The translations under genes and the position numbers were made by a program. A DNA stretch of 64,000 nucleotides, from assembly GCF_025685685.1 (NCBI RefSeq), contig NZ_JAGSYH010000001.1:682001-746000 (forward strand). The letters run 5' to 3'. Shown piece after piece: positions 21,820 through 31,991 of the stretch. The stretch is from Acidicapsa dinghuensis (GTDB lineage Bacteria; Acidobacteriota; Terriglobia; Terriglobales; Acidobacteriaceae). The notes below the pieces were generated by a model. That model ran no database searches, had not been told where the DNA came from, and saw nothing but the letters and a program-made list of their open reading frames with translations. Within the stretch, counting starts at the first letter, position 1. Every line of letters starts with the position of its first letter.

Positions 21820-23244
21820 TCAATGAGCCTGAGCATACCGCCGCTGCACCGCGCAGTATCGCTCCTCAATCGCTTCTTCCTCGCCGTGGTGTCCGTCTTG
21901 AAGAATCAGCTTCCCAGCCACCGCCACATCGCGGACCGCGGACTTGGCCATCGCAAAAACAGTCTGCTCCGCGAGCGACCCAGCATCGGTGCCCAGAACC
22001 GACAGATCGTTTAAATTGGCCGTCAAAAAATCGGCGGGTTCGCCAGGAGCCAATCGTCCGCCGTGCAGCCCGAGCGCCCGATAACCATTCACCGTAGCCG
22101 CCTGCAACAGAGCGCCCGCCATATCGCCCTGCCAGCCCGCACCGGCAGCCATGGAGCCATCGATCACGCCGCGTTTCCGGTCGCGCAACCGCAGGTGGTA
22201 CTCCATCTGCCGCGCGTCCTCCAGCACATCTATTTGCGCCTGGCTGTCCGAACCAAAAGCCACCGGAATGCCCAGCCGCGCGGCTTTATCCACCGGAAAA
22301 ATACCGTCGCCAAGATTCCGCTCCGTCGTGGGACACGAACAGATCGTCGCACCAAGCCACGCCACCCCAGCGAACTCTGCATCCGTAAGATGAATCGCAT
22401 GCACCAGCGTCGAATCGTGCGCGATCACTCCGCGATCGGCCAACAGCGAAACCGGCGTCGCGCCATACTCGGCCACACACGCCTCGTTTTCCGCCGGCTG
22501 CTCCGAGATATGCAGATGAACCGGCATCCGCCCGCGTACCTGCTCCACGATCCGCTGCATTGCATCCGCCGGAACTGCTCGAATGCTATGCGGAGCCGTG
22601 CCCACTGAAACCGCAGGCGCACCTGCATACTCGGTTGCGAGCGCTTCCAGATTGTGTAGATACTTATCCGGCTGCTCATAAAACCGCCGCTGGCCCGTGT
22701 CAGTAGGCTTCTGAAAACCCGCGCGAAAGTACGCCGTCCGCAGCAGACAAATCCGCAGACCAACCGACTGCGCCGCTGCAATCACCTGCCTGCTCAACAG
22801 ATTCGGATCGTCGTACGGCCGCCCATCCGGATCGCCGTGCAGGTAGTGAAACTCGCCTACCACCGTAATTCCGGCGCGCACCATCTCTAAAAAGGTCGCG
22901 CGCGCCACATCGTACAGATCCTCTGGCGATACAAAATTCGCAGCGCGGTACATCTGCACCCGCCAGGTCCAGAACGTGTCGCCGCCAACCGCACGGCCCT
23001 CGGCACGCCCTCGAAACAGGCGCTGAAATGTGTGAGAATGCGCATTCGCCAGCCCCGGCAACAGCGCCTTCCCGGCGAGCCGCACCACATGAACACCCAC
23101 CGGCGCAGCATTGGGCGCGATAACGCTTTCCACCACACCGTCTCGCATCAGCAATCCAACGCCTTCGCGCGTCACGCCATCGGTATGAAGCATATCCGGC
23201 AAAAACAATATCGGCGGGGACACAGACTCAGATGATTTGCCCAC
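21820..23244 (-). CDS. hutF: formimidoylglutamate deiminase
   Basis: Hydrolyses N-formimidoyl-L-glutamate to N-formyl-L-glutamate and ammonia. The 474-residue amidohydrolase-superfamily protein has the metal-site NAHSHTFQRLFRGRAEG, the HLHISEQPAENEAC His pair, and GSDSQAQIDVLEDAR containing the catalytic Asp. It is the first gene of the hutF-hutU-hutI-M20 operon. Its product would normally need a deformylase (HutG), which is not in this window. Confidence 0.96.
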   Translation of the reverse strand: MGKSSESVSPPILFLPDMLHTDGVTREGVGLLMRDGVVESVIAPNAAPVGVHVVRLAGKALLPGLANAHSHTFQRLFRGRAEGRAVGGDTFWTWRVQMYRAANFVSPEDLYDVARATFLEMVRAGITVVGEFHYLHGDPDGRPYDDPNLLSRQVIAAAQSVGLRICLLRTAYFRAGFQKPTDTGQRRFYEQPDKYLHNLEALATEYAGAPAVSVGTAPHSIRAVPADAMQRIVEQVRGRMPVHLHISEQPAENEACVAEYGATPVSLLADRGVIAHDSTLVHAIHLTDAEFAGVAWLGATICSCPTTERNLGDGIFPVDKAARLGIPVAFGSDSQAQIDVLEDARQMEYHLRLRDRKRGVIDGSMAAGAGWQGDMAGALLQAATVNGYRALGLHGGRLAPGEPADFLTANLNDLSVLGTDAGSLAEQTVFAMAKSAVRDVAVAGKLILQDGHHGEEEAIEERYCAVQRRYAQAH

Positions 23245-23292
23245 GGCATCATCCTAGCTGCAAGTCGCCCTTTGCCGAAGAGAGAAATCCCG

Positions 23293-24090
23293 TCAGTTTG
23301 GCATTGTGGAAGTCGATGTCCCCAGGAAATCACTCAGACTAAGTGAAATCCCCTGCCAGACTGGTAAATGGGACAAATTTTCCGTATCCGCATTGGACTG
23401 CGCGTGTGCCAGTATCGCACCATCGCGCTTCGAGTCCTCTCTTTGCTCCCGATTCTTCATTCCATCCGAACCAGCTGGCGGCAAACCATACAGCCGGCAC
23501 AATCGTGGAAAGCAGCAGACCACGGCCGTCATCGCCATCGTTACTCCGTCCGTCCAGAGCGTGGCGCGCTCAAGATAATCGGCTGAAATACGCAGCTTGT
23601 CCGGCGTTACCACGCTTTTGAAGTAGCCCTTGCCATCGGGCATCGCGGCCAGCAACCGCGCCTCATGGCGATACTTAATCGACGCCGGATCCGTCAGTCC
23701 CGGGCGCACGCGCAGCAGATGCTCATAATGAGGACGAAATTCCAGGCTGATCTCCGGCACTACTGGGCGCGGCCCCACCAGACTCATATCGCCGCGCAGT
23801 ACGTTCCAGAGTTGCGGCAGCTCGTCGATCTTTGCCTCCCGCAAAAAACGCCCGACAGGAGTGATCCTCGGATCGCTCGCCAGCGTATACGCCAGCCCCG
23901 GTCGATCCTGCGCCATTGTGCGCAGCTTCAAAATCTCAAAAGGCTGAAATCCCCGGCCTACACGGGTCTGTCGAAAGATGGCAGGACCCGGCGATGTGAG
24001 CCGAATCATCATTACGGCACAGGCCAGAACCGGCGAGAAAAACAGCAGAAGCGATGCAGATAGAATCACGTCCACCAGGCGCTTGATCAC
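23293..24090 (-). CDS. undecaprenyl-phosphate sugar-phosphate transferase family protein
   Basis: A bacterial sugar transferase (WcaJ/PglC-type fold) that starts polysaccharide or glycolipid assembly by loading a sugar phosphate on a polyprenyl lipid. Seen are the [19 protein letters not shown] membrane hairpin, [13 protein letters not shown], the FEILKLRTM motif, [20 protein letters not shown] and GPRPVVPE. A hydrophobic stretch around residues 195-215 and a polar tail without recognised motifs follow. GTG 24090 is chosen as start for about 265 residues; the frame runs on to 24198. The sugar is unknown. Confidence 0.88.
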   Translation of the reverse strand: MIKRLVDVILSASLLLFFSPVLACAVMMIRLTSPGPAIFRQTRVGRGFQPFEILKLRTMAQDRPGLAYTLASDPRITPVGRFLREAKIDELPQLWNVLRGDMSLVGPRPVVPEISLEFRPHYEHLLRVRPGLTDPASIKYRHEARLLAAMPDGKGYFKSVVTPDKLRISADYLERATLWTDGVTMAMTAVVCCFPRLCRLYGLPPAGSDGMKNREQREDSKRDGAILAHAQSNADTENLSHLPVWQGISLSLSDFLGTSTSTMPN

Positions 24091-24490
24091 ACATCCCCCA
24101 AAGAGAAATCCGCTCACGCAAGATTCGTGGTCCAGGCGAATCCGCCTGCAACCCGTCGTCGAAACAGCCTTGCTGGGGTGTCGCCATGTGCGGATCACCG
24201 GCGCTCTTTTGCCCGACTGCCCATGTGCTGCAGGCTTCTGTGCCGAGCCATCTCTCCCGTCAACAACTGCTCTTCGGTCGCAACACAGCCGAAAGCGAGC
24301 TCAGACGAACGCCCGTTTCCGAATGGGGTATGTGATTCAGTGACTCAAGAAAACAATGCCGGGAAGCTGCAAGTCAAGTGCAAAATCAAGAATTTATGGA
24401 TTAAGAAGATTTAATGTAAGTCTTTTTATATCTGCATGAAGTACATTTCACGTAATGTATTTGATGAAGTTTAGATGCGCATCAAAAAGC
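24091..24490. other. AT-rich intergenic region with a short palindrome
   Basis: No gene is supported here. The segment 24380-24480 is clearly more AT-rich than its surroundings. TACATT at 24442-24447 and AATGTA at 24454-24459 form an inverted repeat with a six-base spacer, a possible regulator site. The upstream part may belong to the N terminus of the sugar transferase frame. Confidence 0.4.
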
Positions 24491-24524
24491 AACCGCCCGG
24501 GAAAGCTCCCGGGCGTTGTTTTTT
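24485..24524. terminator. bidirectional intrinsic terminator after atpE
   Basis: CGCCCGGGA at 24494-24502 pairs perfectly with TCCCGGGCG at 24507-24515 around a four-base loop. A T-run follows on the plus strand and an A-run precedes it, giving a T-tract for minus-strand transcripts leaving atpE. Confidence 0.9.
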
Positions 24525-24537
24525 GCTTCCAGACCGA

Positions 24538-24843
24538 TTACTTGATCATGATGAAGATGATGACCAGCGTGAACAGTGTGAGCGATTCGATAAACGCCAG
24601 ACCGAGAATCAAGAAGGTGAAGATTCCGGGGCGTGCTCCAGGATTACGCGCAAGAGCCTCGACGGCGCTCGCCGTTGCCTTACCCTGACCGAGGCCGCAG
24701 AGGCCGGCGGCAAGCGCCAGGCCGAGGCCGATGCCGATAGGTGCGAGATTGATGCTGCTGCCACCAGCCGTCGCCTGGGCAAATGCCGGCGAGGCGAAGC
24801 AAAGAACCGACAGGGTCATCAGAAGATACTGCAGTTTCCGCAT
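24538..24843 (-). CDS. atpE: F0 ATP synthase subunit c with signal-peptide-like leader
   Basis: The proteolipid that forms the rotor ring of ATP synthase. Of 101 residues, the first 22 (ending FASPAFA before QATAG) look like a cleavable signal peptide, which is unusual beside the typical 70-90 residue subunit. Two helices follow, linked by the conserved polar loop ARNPGARP (the RQP-type loop). The ion-carrying Glu86 is in FIESLTLF, with Gln53 in GLGQG and Ser87 beside it; Gln, Glu and Ser at these places are part of the sodium-site signature, but the following Thr and Tyr are replaced by Leu and Phe. It ends the operon, just before a strong terminator. Confidence 0.95.
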   Translation of the reverse strand: MRKLQYLLMTLSVLCFASPAFAQATAGGSSINLAPIGIGLGLALAAGLCGLGQGKATASAVEALARNPGARPGIFTFLILGLAFIESLTLFTLVIIFIMIK

Positions 24844-24970
24844 AGTGCTCCAGCTTCACATGAATTGATCTTCAGTGGGTGGTTGAGGCTCACCAAGCTG
24901 GCCCCCTCACGCTCAAGACCGTCCGTTCGTCCGGAGCAGAAGCGCTCTCCGGCGGAATGCCACAAACTTT

Positions 24971-25705
24971 TTAGTGCTCGTGCTGCACAGCCAGCGAGAG
25001 ATAGATCATCACCAGCAGCGTAAAGACAAACGCCTGGATCACCGAAACCAGCAGGTGCAGGCCTAGAAAGAGAACCGGCACACCGATCGGCACCAGCGAG
25101 AAGAAGACCATTGTCACCAGTCCGCCGGCGAACATGTTGGCGTAAAGACGAACCGAGAGCGACATGATACGGGCGAAGTGCGAGACGATCTCGATAGGGA
25201 AAATCAGCGGCGCAAGCCACCAGACCGGCCCCGCAAAGTGCTTGATGTATCCCCACAGGCCTTGTTCCTTCAACCCGTAGAAGTTGTAGTAGACAAACGT
25301 CGCGACCGCCAGCCCCAGAGTCACTGCTTCCATTTCCGTCGGCGAGTTGATTCCAGGAATCAATCCGATCAGGTTGCAAGCCAGGATAAAGAGGAAAATG
25401 ATCGTGACGAAGCTCTGGAACCGGCTGTAGTTGTGCCCGATGATCGTCTCCGATTGGCCGCCGATGAACTCATGAATCAACTCGGCAAACTGCTGCGGCA
25501 CACCCGGCTTCTCCACACTGAGCGACGCCCGAACTACGATGAAAAAGAGCAAAAGAAGAGCAGCGATCAGCAGCTCAAGTGCAAGGGCGTCCTTGATTGG
25601 CGACTCAGGGTGCAGCGGATGAATGCCGATTGCGTTCAGCAGTGAGTCCACAGGCCCGGCGAAGAGCTGGTTCAGCAACCGGGTAAGTGCAAGCGTTTCA
25701 TGCAT
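24971..25705 (-). CDS. atpB: F0 ATP synthase subunit a
   Basis: The stator channel subunit that leads ions to the c-ring. The 244-residue protein has the usual five or six spans; the essential Arg is in LSVRLYANMFAGG of the fourth helix and the partner region LLVSVIQAFVFTLLVMIYL is intact at the C terminus. ACNLIGLIPG marks the middle helix. It lies between atpI-like and atpE genes on the same strand; the 127-base gap to atpE holds no gene. Confidence 0.96.
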   Translation of the reverse strand: MHETLALTRLLNQLFAGPVDSLLNAIGIHPLHPESPIKDALALELLIAALLLLFFIVVRASLSVEKPGVPQQFAELIHEFIGGQSETIIGHNYSRFQSFVTIIFLFILACNLIGLIPGINSPTEMEAVTLGLAVATFVYYNFYGLKEQGLWGYIKHFAGPVWWLAPLIFPIEIVSHFARIMSLSVRLYANMFAGGLVTMVFFSLVPIGVPVLFLGLHLLVSVIQAFVFTLLVMIYLSLAVQHEH

Positions 25706-25787
25706 ATCGTTCGAATCGTCCTGATCAAAAACTTTGGCTTGTGGCGCGGTTTGTCCGCAATCGAGAAGCTATCCGCGCGAACGCGGC

Positions 25788-26279
25788 TTATCCTCTTAGA
25801 ACCCGCATCGCTTCCCAAACCAGCCCGGCTAATGCCAGGCCCAGTCCGCAGAGCAACGCGATCGGCGAGCCATGGAAACACTTTAGGCTAACATAAATAG
25901 CCACTCCAGCGATCGTCAGACGCATCAGGAAGAGCAGGATCACGACCACCGGTCCCAGCCCAACTCTGCGGGCGTTGGCAGGCTGGGCGTCGGACTTGCC
26001 TTCCATCTGATCTATCTGATCTATCTGTTCAAACCGGTCCATCCGGGCCATCACCATCCGAATCAGCCGCGCCCACTCGTAGATGCTGCCAATCGAGATC
26101 GTCGCGCCCACAGCGAATAAAGCAGCCGTCTGCCAGCCGCTTACCACCCACAGAACCAGCGCCGCCGCGACCCCAAGCCCAGCCGTCAGCCGCACCACCC
26201 GGCGCAGCATCGCCGCAACGTTCTCATCCGTGAGCTCCAGAATCGGATGCTCCACTGAATTCGCTATCCTCTCGCTCAT
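25788..26279 (-). CDS. ATP synthase subunit I-like membrane protein
   Basis: A 163-residue protein with four hydrophobic segments in two pairs (about residues 32-70 and 108-160), separated by a charged loop. Place and topology match AtpI, an assembly helper of the c-ring; sequence similarity to that family is weak by eye. The loop contains a DQIDQIDQM run encoded by a GATAGATCA tandem repeat, probably replication slippage. The ATG follows the atpZ-like stop by nine bases. Confidence 0.7.
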   Translation of the reverse strand: MSERIANSVEHPILELTDENVAAMLRRVVRLTAGLGVAAALVLWVVSGWQTAALFAVGATISIGSIYEWARLIRMVMARMDRFEQIDQIDQMEGKSDAQPANARRVGLGPVVVILLFLMRLTIAGVAIYVSLKCFHGSPIALLCGLGLALAGLVWEAMRVLRG

Positions 26280-26288
26280 TACCCCTGC

Positions 26289-26690
26289 TTAGCTATCTTT
26301 GCCTGCCCTGCCTGATTCGCTCGAGCCAGACTTGCTCGAACCGAGCATCTTCGCGTCCGATTTTTCCGTTCCCGGTCTTTTCATCGCGGCCGTCGCCGTG
26401 CGGATCACGCTGACCATGCCCAGCACAATGCCCAGAATCAGCCCTGTCACCGTCGCCCAGTGCGTGTGCATGATCTTGTCAGCCACATAGCCCGCGCCCC
26501 AGCCAAGCAGCATGCCACTCGGCAGCACAAAAGCGATCTGCATCAGCTCTTCGGCCTGCGCCAGACTCTTCATCGAACCCGACCGGCTGGGAGATGCCTG
26601 GCCGCCGCGTCGGGGCGTCCAGTTTTCGCTGTTTGCCTCCCTATTCGCGTACTCGTTCGCGTCGCCGGTTGTTTTAGGATCCTCGGGCAT
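26289..26690 (-). CDS. AtpZ/AtpI-type membrane protein
   Basis: A 133-residue protein with a polar N terminus, two spans (about residues 50-95) and a Ser/Lys-rich tail. The segment FVLPSGMLLGWGAGYVADK is typical of AtpZ proteins, which sit first in many atp operons. The start at ATG 26690 is tentative, as GGAGG abuts it directly; the frame is open to 26780, and an internal ATG at about residue 39 is possible. It leads the atpZ-atpI-atpB-atpE group. Confidence 0.75.
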   Translation of the reverse strand: MPEDPKTTGDANEYANREANSENWTPRRGGQASPSRSGSMKSLAQAEELMQIAFVLPSGMLLGWGAGYVADKIMHTHWATVTGLILGIVLGMVSVIRTATAAMKRPGTEKSDAKMLGSSKSGSSESGRAGKDS

Positions 26691-26810
26691 CCCTCCGGTT
26701 ATACACAATCGAGACCATGCGCGCGAGTCCACGCGCAGTGGAATATCACCAATAGTGATAAAACTATACTGACGTCGCACAAACCACTTGATAAGCCCTT
26801 AGGAAGTATC

Positions 26811-27102
26811 GTGCTTCTGTTGACAAGCAAGGAAAAGCTTCTCATATGGCTAGCTTTTGCGATCTTTGCAATCCCGTCACTATTTCCGCCATGGGTAGAG
26901 GTTTCTCCCATTTACGACTACGACGGGCTTCGTTGGGGCCCCCAACGAATTTCGCGATGGCATGCCCCTTTGTTCAAACCACCGAAGAGCGATAGCTCCA
27001 GATTTTCTGTGGTTATCGACTACCCGGCCATGTTCACAGAAATAGCCGTGGGAGAGGCTTTCATCGTGGTTCTATATTTGACATCGCGAAAAGGAAAGAC
27101 AC

Positions 27103-27110
<8 letters not shown>
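26811..27110 (+). CDS. small membrane protein, unknown
   Basis: A 99-residue protein with a hydrophobic segment near residues 9-27 and another near 78-92 around a polar, aromatic-rich loop. I do not recognise it. GTG 26811 is taken as start because AGGA lies seven bases upstream. Its end overlaps the lysS start by eight bases, so it would be co-translated with lysS. Weak evidence for coding beyond topology, ribosome site and overlap. Confidence 0.5.
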
Positions 27111-28899
<1,789 letters not shown>

Positions 28900-28904
28900 T
28901 GCTC

Positions 28905-28948
28905 ATTCACTGTTCCCTGCCCACTGTTCACTGTCCACTGCTCACTTT
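28905..28948. repeat. CTGTTC/CACTGTCC repeat copy between lysS and the ymdB-like gene
   Basis: Degenerate tandem of CACTGTTC, CCCTGCC, CACTGTCC and CACTGCTC units, related to the copy at 20120-20147. Confidence 0.55.
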
Positions 28949-28986
28949 CAACCGATCTCTGACCCCTGATCTCTGATCTCTACTGA

Positions 28987-29808
28987 ATGAATATTCTCTT
29001 CGTAGGCGACATCTTCGGCAGCGCAGGACGCCGCATCGTACGCGAGCATCTGCCGCATGTTCTGGACTCTCACAAGATCGACCTCACCGTCATCAACGGC
29101 GAAAACGCAGCAGGCGGCTTCGGCATCACACCGGCACTCGCCGAAGAGTTCTTCGACTGGGGCGCCGACGTCATCACCACCGGCAACCACGTCTGGGACA
29201 AGCGCGAGCTCATCGACTACATGAAGTCAGTCCCTGCTGAAAGCCATGAGCACGCACGACGAGTCCTGCGTCCCGCCAACTTGCAGGCTGGCCTGCCCGG
29301 CTACGGAGTCTACGAAGGACTCATTGCAGCAGGCCCCGATCAAGGCACGCCCTACGCCGTCGTCAACCTCATGGGCAAGGTCTTCATCAACGGCACCAAC
29401 GATCCCTTCCGCGCCGCCGACGAAATCCTCGAAAACATCCGCAAATCGAGCGGTGCGCGCATCATCTTCGTCGACTTCCACGCCGAGGCCACCAGCGAAA
29501 AAGTGGCCATGGGCTGGCATCTCGATGGCCGCGTCACCGGCATCGTCGGCACGCACACGCACATCCCAACAGCCGACGAGCGTGTACTGCCCGGCGGCAC
29601 AGCCTACCAGACCGACGTAGGCATGAGCGGCCCATACGACTCAGTAATCGGCGTCGAAACGCAGCTTGTCTTGAATCGCTTCCTTACCGGCATGCCCGGC
29701 AAGTTTGAAGCTGCCACCGGCAACCCCAAGATGTGCGCCGCCGTCATCACTTGCGACCCCAAGACCGGCAAAGCCCAGCGCATCCAGCGCCTCATGCTCG
29801 GTGAATAA
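28987..29808 (+). CDS. YmdB-type metallophosphoesterase (TIGR00282 family)
   Basis: A 273-residue calcineurin-like phosphoesterase of the YmdB family; in Bacillus this family hydrolyses 2',3'-cyclic AMP and affects RNA turnover. Metal ligands are visible in FVGDIFGSAGRR, INGENAAGGFG, TTGNHVWDK, VDFHAEATSEK and GTHTHIPTADER. It follows lysS after an 87-base repeat-rich spacer. The assignment to the family is firm; the cellular substrate here is not known. Confidence 0.93.
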   Translation: MNILFVGDIFGSAGRRIVREHLPHVLDSHKIDLTVINGENAAGGFGITPALAEEFFDWGADVITTGNHVWDKRELIDYMKSVPAESHEHARRVLRPANLQAGLPGYGVYEGLIAAGPDQGTPYAVVNLMGKVFINGTNDPFRAADEILENIRKSSGARIIFVDFHAEATSEKVAMGWHLDGRVTGIVGTHTHIPTADERVLPGGTAYQTDVGMSGPYDSVIGVETQLVLNRFLTGMPGKFEAATGNPKMCAAVITCDPKTGKAQRIQRLMLGE

Positions 29809-29831
29809 AACTCAAATCGTGGCCAGCTCGG

Positions 29832-30524
29832 CTACGCCGCCAACGGAGCCTTGCGCGACTTCGGCAGCATGAAGCCAACTGAGATCAGCCAGATAAATCC
29901 GGGAAAGCGCACCAGCGGAATCAGAAAGATCAGCTTCGGAAACGCAAGCTGCAACCAGCTCAGTTCGCCAGCAACCGCAAGCACCAGCCCGAAAACGATC
30001 ACCCACTTCGGCAACAGCTTCATGAACGCCGCTGTAACCGAAACACCGGCTATCAGCAGCCCCATGGGCACTGAAAACCCAGGCCCTCCCAGGCCAAAAC
30101 CGAGATAGTACAAAGCCATTACAACTGCCGAGTCGCCAATCACCGGCGGCCTCAGCATCGCCCACATCGCCATGGTGCCGGCGAATGAGTCAGCGACCAC
30201 CAGAAAGCCGCCAAACAAGGCAATGTACGTTCCCGCCGCCCGCGCACCCAGAAAATGCAGCCGGCTCACCACCGTCGCAGTAAAGAGGCCGAGACAGACC
30301 ATCGCGCCAAACTGCAGAACTATACAGAACAGAGCCCTGTCTCCGTATGACTGAAAGTACGAGAGGATCGTCGAAGCCTGCTCCCATGGCCCAGGCCAGT
30401 ACGGCATCTTGTACAACATCGTTACCGGATATAGCCCGATGCAAAACAGCAAGGTGTAAAGAACCGCCAGCATGCCCGGATTGGGCCCTTTGTGTGTAGG
30501 TACCACGACTGCGTTGTTCATCAT
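29832..30524 (-). CDS. polytopic membrane protein, unknown
   Basis: A 230-residue protein with about seven hydrophobic segments and hardly any soluble part. I do not recognise a family. Its ATG overlaps the stop of the upstream membrane-protein gene (ATGA), so the two are translationally coupled and probably act together. Both are transcribed away from the TetR gene at 31301 and are likely its targets. Confidence 0.7.
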   Translation of the reverse strand: MMNNAVVVPTHKGPNPGMLAVLYTLLFCIGLYPVTMLYKMPYWPGPWEQASTILSYFQSYGDRALFCIVLQFGAMVCLGLFTATVVSRLHFLGARAAGTYIALFGGFLVVADSFAGTMAMWAMLRPPVIGDSAVVMALYYLGFGLGGPGFSVPMGLLIAGVSVTAAFMKLLPKWVIVFGLVLAVAGELSWLQLAFPKLIFLIPLVRFPGFIWLISVGFMLPKSRKAPLAA

Positions 30525-31195
30525 TCATTCCCTTTCAGAAACGGCTGGCGCAGACGCAGCCAGAGTTCCATGCCGATGGTGTTGATGGAAAAACCAATCC
30601 AGAATGCTATGCCGAAGAACTGCTGCGGCGTCAGATGTGTCACCCGCGATGTTGCAAAGAAAACACCCATCACCGGTCTCGTGGTAGCGATGCCCAGCAC
30701 AATCGCCACCGAACGCAGAATCCAGGGTTTCGCCCGCTCCGGCTCATCTCCAAAGCGCTTGCGGAAAGCAATGATCAAGCAAACAAGAAACAACGAATTG
30801 AAAAAGAGAACGGCGGATCGTTCGAGCCATCCACCAACCGCATGTGCGCTCATGGCATATGCAGTTAGCCCGACAACGAGACCAAGCGCAAAAAATATGC
30901 GCGCCAGCAGTCCGGAGTTTGCAGTTCTCCGCCAGAAGATCAGCGGGAAAAGAAGCACGAACACCAACGCGCACAGTATGTGGGTCCATGTGAGAAGAGC
31001 CTGCGACGCGAAGTAGTTATCAAGCGCCTGCAACTGCGGCGGCGCGCCCGCGCCCGGTCCGCTCAACAGCGAAACGGCCCGGCGCAGCACGACCGCCACA
31101 GCGATCAGCATGCACCCCCAGAAGCCAACCTTCATCCACAGCGGAAAACCGCCCCACCTGATACTTTCCTGCCAACTCTGGCCGCTGGTTGCCAT
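30521..31195 (-). CDS. polytopic membrane protein, DUF2306-like
   Basis: A 224-residue membrane protein with about six spans. A conserved-looking His lies in LLTWTHILCALVFVLLFPL, and the overall pattern recalls DUF2306-type proteins, function unknown; this link is tentative. ATG 31195 is chosen because CAGGAG lies seven bases upstream; the frame is open to 31291 across the promoter region. It is the first gene of a two-gene unit. Confidence 0.7.
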   Translation of the reverse strand: MATSGQSWQESIRWGGFPLWMKVGFWGCMLIAVAVVLRRAVSLLSGPGAGAPPQLQALDNYFASQALLTWTHILCALVFVLLFPLIFWRRTANSGLLARIFFALGLVVGLTAYAMSAHAVGGWLERSAVLFFNSLFLVCLIIAFRKRFGDEPERAKPWILRSVAIVLGIATTRPVMGVFFATSRVTHLTPQQFFGIAFWIGFSINTIGMELWLRLRQPFLKGNE

Positions 31196-31241
31196 CTGCA
31201 ACTCCTGGCGCCGGTCGCACTGGCGGCGCTTTACGGTTCTT

Positions 31242-31270
31242 ACTTTAGATTTAGTTTTACATATTGTCAA
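31242..31270 (-). promoter_or_regulatory. minus-strand promoter for the membrane-protein pair
   Basis: TTGACA (plus positions 31265-31270) and TAAAGT (31242-31247) are separated by exactly 17 bases on the minus strand, pointing at the gene starting at 31195. The -35 box overlaps that of the plus-strand promoter. Confidence 0.65.
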
Positions 31271-31281
31271 TCTAAATTTAG
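31244..31281. promoter_or_regulatory. probable TetR operator, AT-rich inverted repeat
   Basis: TTTAGATT at 31244-31251 and AATCTAAA at 31269-31276 are perfect inverted copies, and CTAAATTTAG at 31272-31281 is itself a palindrome. The sites cover boxes of both divergent promoters. Confidence 0.65.
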
Positions 31282-31292
31282 CGACATACAAT
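31264..31292 (+). promoter_or_regulatory. plus-strand promoter for the TetR gene
   Basis: TTGTCA at 31264-31269 and TACAAT at 31287-31292 have a 17-base spacer. Initiation would fall near 31299, about two bases before the ATG at 31301, where no ribosome site is seen, so the mRNA may be leaderless. Confidence 0.65.
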
Positions 31293-31300
31293 CAATTGCA

Positions 31301-31921
31301 ATGGCCACCAGCAAGATCGAAGAACCCCGGCGTCCCTACGAACTCGGTAAACGCCTGGAGCAGATGGACAAGAGCCGAGCCGACATCCTGCGCGCCGCGC
31401 GATTACAGCTTGAGGCAAATGGCTTTCGCCAGTTCACCATGTCCTCTCTTGCGGCCGAGTGCGGACTCACGCGGCAGACCGTCCACAATCTCTTTGGCAC
31501 CAAGACCGCCCTGCTTGAAGCTCTCTTTGACGTGATCGCGCTCGACAGCGGCATGGAGCGAATGCGCGAAGCGATGATGCAACCCTCGCCGCAGGCAATG
31601 CTGGAGCAGCTTATTCACGTCTTCTGCGGGTTCTGGGCGCGCAATCGGGTACTCTTCCGCCGCATCCACGGCATCGGCGCAATCGATCCCGAATTCGGCG
31701 CTGTCATCGCAGCGCGCAATCAACGCCGAACACTGATTGCAACCCGCATCGTAAGCCGCTGGCAAGGATCGGGTGATTCCAATACGCAATCGAATACAAG
31801 GATCGCCTCTCTGGCCGCACTGACATCGTTTGAGTTTTTTGACGCACTCGTTGAGAGCACTCTCACAGAAACGCAAGCCGAAGCCGTCATTCTTGAACTC
31901 GCACGCAAGGTCTTAACATGA
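31301..31921 (+). CDS. TetR family transcriptional regulator
   Basis: A 206-residue one-component repressor. The N-terminal helix-turn-helix domain is clear: ILRAARLQLEANGFRQFTMS, then LAAECGLTRQTVHNLFGTK as the recognition unit, then ALLEALFDV. The C-terminal ligand domain is divergent, so the effector is unknown. A preceding tail of about 20 residues is charged. It is divergent from two coupled membrane-protein genes, and an AT-rich inverted repeat lies in the shared promoter region, so autoregulation and control of that pair is likely. Confidence 0.88.
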   Translation: MATSKIEEPRRPYELGKRLEQMDKSRADILRAARLQLEANGFRQFTMSSLAAECGLTRQTVHNLFGTKTALLEALFDVIALDSGMERMREAMMQPSPQAMLEQLIHVFCGFWARNRVLFRRIHGIGAIDPEFGAVIAARNQRRTLIATRIVSRWQGSGDSNTQSNTRIASLAALTSFEFFDALVESTLTETQAEAVILELARKVLT

Positions 31922-31940
31922 TCCCTTCCATGACGCCGAA

Positions 31941-31973
31941 AACAAAACAGCCCGGCTTTCGCCGGGCTGTTTT
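31941..31973. terminator. bidirectional intrinsic terminator
   Basis: CAGCCCGGC at 31948-31956 pairs with GCCGGGCTG at 31961-31969 around TTTC; T4 follows on the plus strand and AACAAAA precedes. It can end both the TetR transcript and the minus-strand zinc-ribbon gene. Confidence 0.9.
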
Positions 31974-31991
31974 CGTAATTTCAATCGCTTC

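Noticed and set aside
25988..26030. CRISPR-like repeat
   Set aside because: The units are 9-base tandem repeats without spacers, inside a coding frame.
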